From Zizania palustris (taxonomy: Eukaryota > Streptophyta > Magnoliopsida > Poales > Poaceae), in assembly GCA_019279435.1 (NCBI GenBank), contig JAAALK010000285.1:24894371-24958370 (forward strand): 64,000 bases of DNA, in the 5' to 3' direction. This document shows, piece after piece, positions 29,717 to 42,164 of this stretch. The notes under the pieces are model-generated. The model did not search any database. It was not told where the DNA came from and saw nothing but the letters and a program-made list of their open reading frames with translations. Each line of letters opens with the position of its first letter. Positions within the stretch are counted from its first letter, which is position 1. The position numbers and the translations under genes are program-made.

Positions 29717-32563
29717 CTAGCATCGCAAAACTCGAGAACCAGGCAAAGTAGTAGACTGACCACACACAGGAGATAAGCCATGATAAAAAGTGCGTGGTCT
29801 ACCTACAAAGCGCGAACCTGGAAAACGACGAGATCTCCGAACCTGTCGAGCATCAAAGCCTCTTACACGTGGTCTATCACCATATGAAGCATGGTGTACA
29901 CCATGAGGGGAAAAATCCTTCACAAAACCATGTGGAGCCTCAAAATCAAGATAAGAGCGAAAAGCAGACTCATGCAAACGTAAAGATGGGTAATGCATGT
30001 CCTGAAAGATCATAGTACAAGATCGTCGCTCATCTCTGATACGACGAAAGAAAAACCCAACCAAGTGACCCACCCGATGACAATAAGAACAGTGATAAAC
30101 TCTCTTGGGTGTGTGAGCATGGGTCTCAGGCGCAAATCTCACAGTTTTCTTTGGTTTTTGCTAAGGGGTTTCATCTGATGAACGAAGAACTTTCATTGTA
30201 GATTGGGTAGGATTCTTGTCTTTTTGATCGGTGTCTAACTGGGCTCTCTCTTTCTCAAGGGTAGTGGGAGGAGTGAACACAGTTTCGCTCAAAGTGTTTG
30301 GAGTAGTTCTCTCATAACCCAACCCGAGAGCTAACCCTGTCCTGTCAGCACACATTTTGGTTTTAGCCAAAAGCAGATCCATTCTACCCTTTACTTTAGT
30401 GCATTTTTCCACTACAGAGAGAAGATAGTCATTCTCACATTTCATTTTTTCTGCTTGATCTCTGGCATTGCTGAGTTGGTCCTTAAGGGTGATGCAGGTG
30501 GGACACACCGGCTGCACATCCTTAGAACACTCCGCACTCTCCAATCTAGCCTTAAGCTCATCAATATGCTTATCTCTCAAATTAATGTTTTAAATCAGTA
30601 AAGGGCAATTTAAGCATTCATTGATGACACAAGGACTAGACTCCTCCTCCAAAAGTTTCCTCTCAACATTTTCAAGTTTTTCAATGTTTTGAGCATGAAT
30701 CAGATGAAACTGAGCAAGTTCATCCACAACGATAAGGCAAGATTCACATTCAGCAATTTTAGACTCAGACTTCAGCAAAGCAAGTTCAGTAGAAAGTGAT
30801 TCAATTTTAAGCTTTAGTTCCTTTCGTTCTTTAGCAGCAAGTTTGAGCAGACTATCTTGTGAAATAATTTCATCAAGGAATTCATCATTTTGAACAAGTA
30901 ATTGTTCATGTGATAGACTAACCTCAGATGAGTTAAGCTCATCGCTGTTGTACTTGTCATCGGTCATGAAGCAGAGGCTGTTGAAGTCCTTCGCCTTTTC
31001 CTTCTTTTCTTCACTCTTGTAAAATTCCTCTTCATCAGAGCTTGGCTCTTCACTCGAGGTGTTGTCGATGTCGCTGAGTGCAGACACGAAAGCTCTAGCC
31101 ATCTTTTTTGGCACTTTTCCTCTCTTACCTTTGAAGAAGGGTTTTTTGTCTCTTTTCTAGTGTTTGTGTTCATGTTCATTATTTGTAGAACCTAGTGAAC
31201 TTTTTGACTATACGAGCAAGCTCTTCATCATCTAATGTGTCCACTTGTTCTTTTGTGATAGAAACCAATGAAGACAAGGCAAAACCCCCAGATATAGCGC
31301 AAACTCTAGACACACTACCTCTAGATGAGGTGCCACTGCCAAGACCGGAAACCAAAGAAATAAAAGGCAACAAAGTTTTTTCCAAATCCTAGACGAGATG
31401 CCTTGGCTATCTCGGTGGACTTGAGCTTACTAAAGAGTTCATCGCAAGTCAAATTGTCAAAACTTGCCGACTCTTTAATACTTGAGATCTTCACCTCCCA
31501 TATGCTACAATCAAGAGCATAGAGAAGTTTGATCACCCCGTCATGATCAGAGTAAGCTAGCTTCCCAGTGGAGCGCAAATTACTAACAATCCCATCAAAG
31601 CGCGCAAACATGGCATCTACAGATTCGCCAGGGCCTTGAACAAACATTTGGTATTCTTGATTATAAGTGTTTTTCCTCCTAGCCTTAATCTGGGTAGTGT
31701 CCTCATGAAAAGTTTTCAAAGTGGTTCAAATTTCATGCGCAGTTCATAGGTGCTGGACCCTGTCAAACTCTTTGCGACTCAAGCTGACAAAAAGTATGTT
31801 TATCGCTTTGCTGTTGCAATTGTACTTTTGTGATAGAGACCAATGAAGACAAGGCAAAACCCCCAGATAAAGCGCAAACTCCGGACACACTACCTCCAGA
31901 TGAGGTGCCACTGCTAGGACCGGAAACCAAAGCAATAGAAGGCAACAAAGTTTTTCCGAATCCTAGACGAGATGCCTTGGCTATCTCGGTGGACTTGATC
32001 TTACTAAAGAGTTCATCGCAAGTCAAAGTGTCAAAACTTTCCTACTCTTCAATACTTGATATCTTCACCTCCCATATGCTACAATCAAGAGCATAGAGAA
32101 GTTTGATTGTCATATCATGATCAGAATAAGCTAGCGTCCCAGTGGAGCCCAAATTAATGACAATCCCATCAAAGCGCGCAAACATGGCATCTACAGATTC
32201 GCCGGGGACTTGCACAAACATTTGGTATTCTTGATTATAAGTGCTTTGCCTCCTAGCCTTAATCTGGGTAGTGCCCTCATGAAAAGTTTTCAAAGTGGTC
32301 CAAATTTCACGCACAATTCTTAGGTGTTGGACCCTGTCAACCTCTTTGCGACTCAGGCTGACAAAAAGTATGTTTCTCGCTTTGCTGTTGCAATCGTAAT
32401 TTGATTTGTCAGACTCTGAGGTTCGAGTTTCAGGGATCAAATATTGGGAATCGACGATGTACCAAATAGCACTTCCTTGGCTTAGAAGGTAAGCCTCCAT
32501 GCGCACCTTCCAATAGGTCAAATCATGACCATCAAACATCGGAATTTTTGAATTTCTTTCCAT
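29717..32563 (-). pseudogene. Unit A copia gag, with an internal duplication
   Basis: Gag of a SIRE/Maximus-like copia element. The start at 32563 reads MERNSKIPMFDGHDLTYWKV; the UBN2/capsid region includes RTSESDKSNYDCNSKARN. Downstream is a long helical region (31114-30161, with CESCLIVVDELAQFH, CPTCITLKDQLS and MDLLLAKTKMCADR) and a C-terminal RRVGHL-type knuckle (YHCSYCHRVGHLVGFFF) before GRPRTFYHGL near 29770. About 575 bp of the capsid region is present twice (31252-31826 and 31827-about 32400). Several stops and frame changes are visible, including a TAG near 32042 that is also present in unit B. Confidence 0.87.
31252..32400. repeat. Partial direct duplication within unit A gag (about 575 bp)
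   Basis: The segment beginning TTTTGTGATAGAAACCAATG at 31252 recurs at about 31827. The two copies differ at roughly 8 percent of sites by eye. The second copy is about 99 percent identical to unit B. The arrangement disrupts the gag frame. Confidence 0.82.
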
Positions 32564-32616
32564 GTCGCCAAAACAAGGATCATAAACTGGTTAAGGTCAA
32601 CTGGTGATCTAACCGG

Positions 32617-32629
32617 CTCTGATACCAAT
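32617..32629 (-). promoter_or_regulatory. Unit A primer-binding site (tRNA-iMet type)
   Basis: In sense orientation it reads ATTGGTATCAGAG, directly downstream of the LTR end CGATCCCACA. The equivalent in unit B is at 40089-40101. Confidence 0.9.
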
Positions 32630-35600
32630 TGTGGGATCGAAATGACGACTAGAGGGGGTGAATAGGCGCCTCGACAATTTCTCGTGAATATGATGGCCTG
32701 TTCAAAACATCCCAACGCACCTCTACAAAATTCAAATTTCAAGTCTGAATCAAACAGTGCAAATCAGAGCAAAAACGTGATTCAAAATTCAGTTCAAATC
32801 AAATCGGAATTTTAACGGTCGATCTGTATTGTTGGTATTTGAAACTCTGAACTACAGCAGCTATTTCGGCAAATGATCAGTCGACAGGAAGGTGTCGATC
32901 AATGAATCTCCGACAGGTTTCAGAAAAATCAGGACTACACTCAGAAATTCAAATCAAGTTTCAGAGGTTGAATTAAATTAACACAACTTGATTTTAGATG
33001 ATATCAAATGAATCCTGAAAAAATATGGACAGTGAATAATATTTTTCAGATTCTAAATAGCTCAAGCAATCAGATTTCAATTAGTTCACAATTGTTCAGA
33101 TTACTAAATTAAATTAGTTCAGATCAATACAATTATAATCAGCAAGTAGAACATGACAATTTATCAAAGATATGAATAGTACTATTGAAGATCCAAACAC
33201 ATTCAAGTTTCATAACATTCTGAACAAGGCAAGTCTAAACTGATTCTAAATAGTTCAGAATTCAGATTTGAGACTGAAACTCGAGTTCTGAATATGAATA
33301 GTACACAAAGCTGCAATTTCAGAATCTAGCTCAAAACTCAATTTGAACAAAGGGGTCTATTTCGATTTTTAGCACAATTCACTTTGAATCAATTGCATTT
33401 AAAACAGTACTCAGGTTTCAGATATTCAATCCAATTTCAGAAGTGATTTTGTCTTGTGATCAGTCTACCACAAACAGAAATTTACTACTTCAGATATAAA
33501 ACATAATAAACCAAGATTAGTAGAAAAGTTGTTCACTTCTGGAGAAAACTACAGATCAGTATTAATTAGAATTGAACAATCACTTAATTTGCAAGACAAA
33601 ACAAAAATTAAAATCAGATCAGTTTATAGATTCAGTCCACTTTGAATACCCAACACAGGAGGTCTGAAAATGATCAGATGAGGTTTAGCATTGAAAATAG
33701 CATTCTGTTCTTTATCCCAATACTAAATTTCTAGTTGCAGCTAATTAGATCAATTCAACATATCAAGATGAAATAGCTTTCTGAATTCAGTATATTTAAA
33801 CTCAATATTCAGCTTCAATAGATTCAAAGAGTATTTAACTGAAATGATGATTCAAATTGAAAGACATACAACATTATAACACAAGTTGAATAGAAATAAG
33901 CTTCAGACAGTAGTAAATCAGAACAATGCCTCAGTCAATCCAGAAAATCATATCTGATATAATTTGGATATCAATTGCTCACAATTCAACTCAGTTCAAC
34001 ACATGATTCTTCAATACATTTCTTATACATGAATAGTGAATACACAAGTTATGAACCAGAATACAGAGCACAACAAATTCAAAATCAGAACAATGTTCCT
34101 GTCAACAAATTACAATCTGACCCAAAATTGATGAGGAATAGTGTATTTTTTAAACAGATTCAGATTGAAGTGTGTCAGAATTGCATCACTTTTCAGAGAT
34201 GATCAAAACTATTTAAAACTTAATCACAGCAATTTGCTATTCAGAAGCACAAACAATAACTCAAAACTAGACACCAAACAGACAAATACTATTTCTACTT
34301 GAGTAATATAGAAACTGCACAAAAACAGTAAAAGCTGAAAAGAACACACTAAAAAACAGGCTGAGATTGATTACAGAACTTCACTAGAATAACCAGAAAC
34401 TAGATGAAAACCTTGACAAGAACTAAACTAGAATAACTACTTGATTACTGTTCCATTTCATCAAACACTCAATCAGATATATTCTGAAATTGAAGTGATT
34501 CAGTCTACTACAGAATTAGAAACTGCAACCACTGAAAATATAGCCTCTGTATACTTCTCTTTTCAGAACAAACTCTATCAAAAACAAAGTTCATAGAAAT
34601 TTGACTTGAACTTTACCAACTCAACCTTTGCACCAACTTAGTTTCACGCATCAAAACAAAGAATGAGTTAACTAAGCACTAAACTGAACCACAACACTGT
34701 TTCAAAACAGAGACAAACTTCTCAGATTTTCTATTTGAATCACAGAAATAAAAACTTGATTCTCACACCAAAATAATTGGTTCATCATTCTACCATGAAA
34801 TCACTCAAGAAACAACCCAAAGATAAGCCAAGATGCTGATGAACAATTGAAGAACCATTGTTGGAGCCCAGGGACACTCCGGCGAGCTCGAACACGCGTT
34901 CCCCGCTCACACTCGCCTCGCGACGCTCTCATGTGCTCACAATCGTCGGTGGCTGGAGGTAGAAGACGATGAACAGTGTGCACACAAGGTGTTCGGTGTT
35001 TCGGCGACGAACGCCCCGACCGCCGCTGCGGCCTTTCATTCACATCTCGACTCGACGCCGCTTACACAGGGGTGGGTGGTGGCTCTTATAACCACACGGC
35101 TCCGCTCCGTGCCCGGCTATCCCGCCATGGCCGCACGTTGCGCGCTTCTCGCGCCCGGGCGACGCGCTCCGCCCGCGCGACGTGCGCTCGTGCCAATGGC
35201 CATCCGCACTGCCCGCCTCCACACACTCACACACGACCCGCCACTGCGTCATCTACACGTGCAGCTCGCGTCATCCGCATCGCCCGCACCAGCCCGAGAC
35301 ACCTCGTGCTCGCTGGACGCGACGCGCCCGCGCCCATGGCGCGCTCCAAGCAGCACACACGCATACACAACGCACACACTCCGCTCATCGTCAAGCTTAG
35401 TTCTAACAACCATTTCATCAAACATGTAAAAGGCTAAAGCAAAAACTGAAATAATTTCTCCAGAGAATTTTTCAGAGTTGTGGTGCCTCTTTTGATCAGC
35501 AAAAAGATCAAGAAGATATTACAGAAATCACTTGCAACTTTCAAAAATGGATCATTCAAAACATCCTCAACAAAAGTTATTTAGACATCTATATAAAGTT

Positions 35601-36536
35601 CTGCAGTAGATTCTCCAGAAAATAGCTCTCAAAATTGATTTCACCATGAAAAATGTACCTGCGCTCGGACTGTTCTGTTCATCCAGATTTCAGCAGTGTC
35701 GGATTGTGAACAGTATTGACGAATAGATGCAAAGCAGCAGGAAAACAACAGTAATTTTTGATTTGGATATTTTTGGTTCAGCCAAAAGAACTGCCAAAAA
35801 TCCCTAACCTGCCCATGGATATGGTCCCCTATTTATAGGCCAAACATGGGGGTATTTTCTAAAAAGAAACCTCTAGAATTGAAAATTACACAAAAGTCAT
35901 ATTCCTTGTAATATATTTTTCAGAATTAAGAAATTCTGAAAAATATACTAGAGGAGTACAATTACTCTAGACTCTCAACTTTTTATTCCACGTTGACTCA
36001 AAGCAAAACAACTCCAAACTATTGAAATTAACACAAATTGATTTGTGATGGTTTTCAGCAAAAACCGACAAAGCCTCTCAACCCTTCGACTCGTGACACC
36101 GCTTTGCGACTCCGAGCGCCATCAAGCCACTTCCGCTCTCGATCCCCTCGAGCCACCTGAATGCTTGTCCTAGCCTCCCTCTCGCAAACCGGGTCATCAC
36201 GTTCTCGCTTCCATCCGTTCGTCCATGTTTTGCTCGGTCTCTTCTTGCACTTTTGAGATCTTCACCAACTTCGCCCGGCCTCCCTGATCCTCTGGCATTG
36301 AGCTCCCTGCTTGACCCTTGATCACTCGCCGTCGACAGTCGGTCATCATCTCTACCCTGCACATCCAAGACAAGCCAAACAAGAACATGACGCACCACCG
36401 AAACCCTCGGCACACATTCCTCAATTCTACATCGAACCCCTCGATGCACTCACACCACTCTCAACCACTCAACCGCTCAAATGCTCATCCTTGTCAATCA
36501 CTCATCATCCATACCAAAACCACCCTTGGTTTCACA
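32630..36536 (-). repeat. Long LTR (3.9 kb) shared by units A and B
   Basis: Plus-strand TGTGGGATCG ... GGTTTCACA, that is sense TGTGAAACC ... CGATCCCACA. The TATA box is inverted at 35830-35839 (sense CTATAAATAG), leaving over 3 kb between promoter and LTR end. Compared with the unit B 5' LTR it holds two extra blocks: about 32989-34274 and a GC-rich block 34860-35407. The A/T-rich remainder is full of CAGATT/TTCAGA words. ORFs here (for example 33975-34202 and 34976-35437) lack recognisable domains and are not called. Confidence 0.87.
34860..35407. other. GC-rich block inside an AT-rich LTR
   Basis: About 550 bp with strikingly high GC, many CpG and GCC/CGC runs, between two direct copies of AACCATT (34853-34859 and 35408-35414). 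Unit B lacks exactly this block and keeps one AACCATT. ORFs are open in several frames (35040-35252 minus; 34989-35429 plus), but I recognise no protein. It could be a captured host fragment or an original part of the LTR lost from unit B. Confidence 0.75.
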
Positions 36537-36548
36537 ATCTCCCCCTTG
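36537..36548 (-). promoter_or_regulatory. Unit B polypurine tract
   Basis: In sense orientation it reads AAGGGGGAGAT, immediately before the LTR start TGTGAAACC. The same tract precedes the LTRs of C1 (14771) and C3 (61812). Confidence 0.88.
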
Positions 36549-37770
36549 ATGAGTGCAATGACAACCCCAAGCAAAAACATGATGAGGATTGCAAGTTAAG
36601 CGCACAAGTGACCATAAAAACTCATAAAAGAACAAAACATGTCACTTGGTAAAAGATCTCCCCTCTTGGGCAAAAACCTTATGCAAGGCAAGGCAAAAGC
36701 GCAAAAGCATCAAAAGCATCTCAACATGAAAGCAAATTACCCCCCTTAACCAAGCAATTTAAAAGCCAGAGCATCATGTAAACTATTTCTCCCCCTTTGA
36801 CAATGCAGGCATCAAGGAGATAAAAAGATGTAAAGAGGGGAATGATGGTAAAGCAGATATGTGAGCTTCTGAAATATTAGTAGCTGCAATTATAGTACAA
36901 ACAATCATTCGCCTTGAATATCATCTAAAATTACTGAATGATAACCTCAGATGAATACCATCTAAACAAAAGGCATGAGCAAGCATTTTCAGATTTTAGC
37001 AAATAAAAGCATCACCGCTCAGACTAGCATACTAGACATGTCAAGGCATGAGATGCAAAAGCTATACAAATACTAACCAGAAAAGCATATCCCACTTGAA
37101 GGTGCTTCAGCAAACATGATATCCAATGAATTTTAAATTTTTCATTTTTGTGCCAGGGGTTATTTGCATGTCAACCTTATGCTAACCGACCAAGCCAAGC
37201 CTAGGTCAAGCAAAAGACCATCGGAAGCTTAAAGCATTGATCTCGGTATACACTTCAATGTCCCGGTTCATACCAAAGTGCTATGGTAAGCCGTCCAGAA
37301 CAAAGTAGTGCGACAAAGCAAACCCACATGGATCTTTTTAATTTTAGCACACAACAGCATGAATATCATTTATTTTCATTTTCATTCACTTTCATTTTCA
37401 TTCATTTTTGATGAAATCAAGTTGCGTATTAGCATCCAAGTGAAAAGGACCTAGCTATCAGGTTTGTAAAAGATAGCAAAAGCACTCAACCCATTCAAGC
37501 TATTTTCTAGACTAAGTAGTGAACATTTTCAAATTTTCACAAATAAAAGTCATGCTCATGACAATTATCAAATGAAGACATGCCAAGTAGTCAACATTAT
37601 TAAAGACAATAGTTCAAAGGCATTACAAAGCATGTACTTGCAAAAGCAATTAATCAAATGTCAGAAGCTCATGCAATGCTACACAACTCCCCTAAAAACA
37701 TGCTAGAATCTCTCGGATGCTCAGTGAGAGGGTGAGTTAAAAACTATTTCGGAATCTAGCATCGCAAAAC
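36549..37770 (-). other. Unit B 3' untranslated region
   Basis: Non-coding, AT-rich. It includes the blocks shared with C1 and C3 3' UTRs (37150-37330) and an ATTTTCATT repeat near 37375-37405. I see no gene. Confidence 0.8.
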
Positions 37771-40035
37771 TCAAGAACCAGGCAATGTAGTAGACTGACC
37801 ACGCACAGGAGATAAGCCATGATAAAAAGTGCGTGGTCTACCTACAAAGCGCGAACCTAGAAAACGATGAGGTCTCCCAACCTGTCGAGCATCAAAGCCT
37901 CTTATACATGGTCTATTACCATATGAAGCATGGTGTACACCACAAGGGGAAAAATCACTCACAAAACCATGTGGAGCCTCAAAATTAGGATAAGAGCGAA
38001 AATCATACTCATGCATACCTAAAGATGTGTAATGCATGTCCTGAAAGCTCATAGCACAAGACCGTCGCTCATCTCTGATACGACGAAAGCAAAACCCAAC
38101 CAAGTGACCCACCCAATGACAATAAGACAGTGATAAACTCTCTTGGGTGTGTGAGTATGGGTCTCAGGCGCAAATCTCACAGTTTTCTTGCGTTTTTGTT
38201 GAGGGGGTTCATCTGATGAACAAAGAGCTTTCTTTGTAGATTGGGTACGATTCTTGGCTTTTTGATCAGTGTCTAACTGGGCACTCTCTTTCTCAAGGGT
38301 AGTGGGAGGAGTGAACACAGTTTCGCTCAAAGTGTTTGGAGTAGTTCTCTCATAACTCAACCTGAGAGCTAACCCTGCCCTATCAACACACATTTTGGTT
38401 TTAGCCAAAAGCAGATCCATTCTACCATTTCCATCAGTGCATTTTTCCACTATGGAGAGAAGATAGTCATTCTCACATTTCATTTTTTCCGCTTGCTCTC
38501 TAGCAAAGCTGAGTTGGTCCTTAAGGGTGATGCAGGTGGGACACACCGGGTGCACATCCTTAGAACACTCAGCACTCTCCAATCTAGCCTTAAGCTCATC
38601 AATATGCTTATCTCTCAGATTAATGCTTTCAATCAGTAAAGGGCAATTTAAACATTCATTGATGACACAAGGACTAGACTCCACCTCCAAAAGTTGCTTC
38701 TGAACATTTCCAAGTTTTTCAATGTTTTGAGCATGAATCAGATGAAACTGAGCAAGTTCATCCATAACGATAAGGCAAGATTCACATTCAGCAATTTTAG
38801 ACTCAGACTTCAGCAAAGCAAGTTCAGTAGAAAGTGATTCATTTTGAACAAGCAATTAGTTCTGTGATAGACTAACCTCATATGAGTTAAGCTCATCGCT
38901 GTTGTACTTGTCATTGGTCATGAAGTAGAGGCTGTTGAAATCCTTCCCCTTTTCCTTATTTTCTTCACTCTTGTAAAATTCCTCTTCATCAGAGCTTGGC
39001 TCTTCACTCAAGGTGTTGTCGATGTCGCTGAGTGCAGCCACGAAAGCTCTAGCCATCCTTTTGCCACTTTTCCTCTCTGCCATTGAAGAAGGGTTTTTTG
39101 TCTCTTTTCTGGTGTTTGTGTTCATGTTCATTCTTTGTATTCAGTTTTAAGCAATTTGCTTTAATATGATTAAGATCACCGCACTCAAAACACCCTCGAG
39201 AGCCTTCTCTTCTTTGATCTCTTCTATCATTGTAGAACCTAGTTAACTTTTTGACTATAAGAGTAAGCTCTTCATCGTCCAATGTGTCCACTTGTTCTTT
39301 TGTGATAGAGACCAATGAAGACAAGGCAAAACCCCCAGATAAAGCGCAAACTCCGGACACACTACCTCCAGATGAGGTGCCACTGCTAGGACTGGAAACC
39401 AAAGCAATAGAAGGCAACAAAGTTTTTCTGAATCCTAGACGAGATGCCTTGGCTATCTCGGTGGACTTGATCTTACTAAAGAGTTCATCGCAAGTCAAAG
39501 TGTCAAAACTTTCCTACTCTTCAATACTTGATATCTTCACCTCCCATATGCTACGATCAAGAGCATAGAGAAGTTTGATTGTCATATCATGATCAGAATA
39601 AGCTAGCGTCCCAGTGGAGCCCAAATTAATGACAATCCCATCAAAGCGCGCAAACATGGCATCTACAGATTCGCCGGGGACTTGCACAAACATTTGGTAT
39701 TCTTGATTATAAGTGCTTTTCCTCCTAGCCTTAATCTGGGTAGTGCCCTCATGAAAAGTTTTCAAAGTGGTCCAAATTTCACGCACAATTCTTAGGTGTT
39801 GGACCCTGTCAACCTCTTTGCGACTCAGGCTGGCAAAAAGTATGTTTCTCGCTTTGCTGTTGCAATCGTAATTTGATTTGTCAGACTCTGAGGTTCGAGT
39901 TTCAGGGATCAAATATTGGGAATCGATGATGTACCAAATAGCACTTCCTTGGCTTAGAAGGTAAGCCTCCATGCGCACCTTCCAATAGGCCAAATCATGA
40001 CCATCAAACATCGGGATTTTTGAATTTCTTTCCAT
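37771..40035 (-). pseudogene. Unit B copia gag
   Basis: Same protein as unit A without the internal duplication. ATG at 40035; capsid region to 39514; a stop at about 39513 (TAG, shared with unit A's second copy); then 39498-39049 with the zinc knuckle CFECGDLNHIKANCLK; then the helical region 38855-38049 (NECLNCPLL, CPTCITLKDQLS, MDLLLAKTKMCVDR); then a C-terminal tail ending near 37771 (GRPRTFYHGLSP). Frame changes near 39050, 38855 and 38100 break it. No protease or pol follows. Gag alone would be packaged or supplied in trans by an autonomous relative. Confidence 0.87.
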
Positions 40036-40101
40036 GTCGCCAAAACAAGGATCACAAACTGGTTAAGGTCAACTGGTGATCTAAATGACTCTGATACCAA
40101 T

Positions 40102-42164
40102 TGTGGGATCGGAATGGCGACTAGAGAGAGTGAATAGGTGCCTCGACAATTTCTCGCGAATATGATGGCCTGTTCAAAACACCCCAACGCACCTCTACAA
40201 ATTCAAATTTCAAGTCTGAATCAAATAGAGCAAATCAGAGCAAAAAACATGATTCAAAATTCAGTTCAAATCAAATCAGAGTTTTAACGGTCGATCTGTA
40301 TTGTCGGTATTTGAAACTCCAAACTACAGCAGCTATTTCGGCAAATGATCAGTCAATAGAAAGGTGTCAATCAATGAATCTCCGACAGGTTTTAGAAAAT
40401 CAGAACTACACTCAGAAATTCAAATCAAGTTTCAGAGGTTGAATTAAATTAACACAACTAAACAGATAAAGACTATTAGTACTTGAAGAATACAGAAACT
40501 GCAGAAATCAGTAAAAACTGAAAAGAACACACTGAAAAATAGGCTGAGATTGATTACAGAACTTCACTAGAATAACCAGAAACTAGATGAAAACCTTGAC
40601 AAAAACTAAACTAGAATAACTACTTGATTACTGTGCCATTTCATCAAACACTCAATCAGAGATATTCAGAAATTGAAGTGATTCAGTCTACTATAGAATT
40701 AGAAACTGCAACCACTGAAAATATAACCTCTGTATACTCCTCTTTTCAGAACAAACTCAATCAAAAACAAAGTTCACAAAAATTTGTCTTGAACTTTACC
40801 AACTCAACCTTTGCTCCAACTTAGTTTCACACATCAAAACAAAGAATGAGTTAACTAAGCACTAAACTGAACCACAACACTATTGCAAAACAGAGACAAA
40901 CTTCTCAGATTTTCTAGTTGAATCACAGAAATAAAAACTTGATCCTCACATCAAAATAATTGGTTCATCATTCTACGATGAAATCACTCAAGAAACAACC
41001 CAAAGATCAGCCAAGATGCTCGTGAACAATTGAAGAACCATTTCATCAAACATGTAAAATGCTAAACCAAAAACTGAAATAATTTCTCGAGAGAATTTTT
41101 TAGAGCTGTGGTGCCTCTTTTGATCAGCAAAAAGATCAAGACGATATTGCAGAAATCACTTGCAACTTTCAAAAATAGATCATTCAAACATCCTCAACAA
41201 AAGTTTTTTAGACATCTATATCAAGTTCTGCAGTAGATTCTCCAGAAAACAGCTCTCAAAATCGATTTCAGCCTGAAAATGTACCTGCACTGGGACTGTT
41301 GTGTTCATCGAGATTTCCTGTAGCAGTGTCGGATTGTGAACTGTATTGACGAATAGATGCAAAGCAGCAAGAAAACAACAGTAATTTTTGATTTGGATAT
41401 TTTTGGTTCAGCCAAAAAACAACCAAAAATCCCTGACCTGCCCATGGATATAGTCCCCTATTTATAGGCCAACCATGGGGGTATTTTCTAAAAGGAACCC
41501 TCTAGAATTGAAAATTACACAAAAGTCCTATTCCTTGTAATATATTTTCAGAATTAGGAAATTCTGAAAAATATACCAAAGGTCTACAATTATTCTAGAC
41601 TCTCAACTTTTTATTACACATTGACTCAAAGCAAAACAACTCCAAACTATTGAAATTAACACAAATTGATTTGTGACGGGTTTCAGCAAAAACCGACAAA
41701 GCCTCTCAACCCTTCGACTCGCGACACCGCATTGCGACTCCGAGCGCCATCAAGCCACTTCCGCTCTTGATCCCCTCGAGCTACATGAATGCTTGCCTGG
41801 CCTCCCTCTCGCAAACCCGGTCGTCACACCGTCACTTCTATCCGTCCGTCCAAGTTTTGCTCGGTCTCTTCATGCACTCTTGAGATCTTCTCCAACTTCA
41901 CCCGGCCTCCCTGATCCTCCGGCATCGAGCTCCCCGCTTGACCCTTGATCACTCACCGTCGATAGTCGGTCAGCATCTCTACCCTGCACATCCAAGACAA
42001 GCCAAAACAAGAACACGACGCACCGCTGAAACCCTCGGCACACATTCCTCAATTCTACATTGAACCCCTCGATGCACTCACACCACTCTCAACCACTCAA
42101 CCGCTCTAATGCTCATCCTTGTCAATTGCTCATCATCCAGACTGAAACCACCCTTGGTTTCACA
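40102..42164 (-). repeat. 5' LTR of unit B
   Basis: A 2063-bp LTR with complete termini (TGTGGGATCG ... GGTTTCACA). The TATA box is inverted at 41458-41467. It lacks two blocks present in the 32630-36536 LTR (about 1.29 kb and 0.55 kb). Outside those blocks the first 160 bp differ at roughly 8 percent. The right flank 42165-42169 (aagta) is a candidate target duplication of the array. Confidence 0.87.

Larger units (their letters stand above)
29072..42164 (-). mobile_element. Tandem array of two gag-only copia units (A and B) sharing one LTR
   Basis: Order on the plus strand: unit A interior (29072-32629), LTR (32630-36536), unit B interior (36537-40101), LTR (40102-42164). The middle LTR has a PBS on its left and a PPT on its right, so it serves both units. 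Both interiors go from a gag tail straight into the copia 3' UTR, with no protease, integrase or RT. The same gag-to-UTR join in both units argues for an established non-autonomous family of the TR-GAG kind rather than two chance deletions. Unit A's own 3' LTR is not in the window; G4 interrupts its 3' UTR. Confidence 0.82.

Noticed and set aside
34976..35437. ORFs of 146 and 153 aa in the GC-rich LTR block
   Set aside because: Long open frames occur on both strands because GC-rich DNA has few stops. No domain is recognisable and the sister LTR lacks the block.
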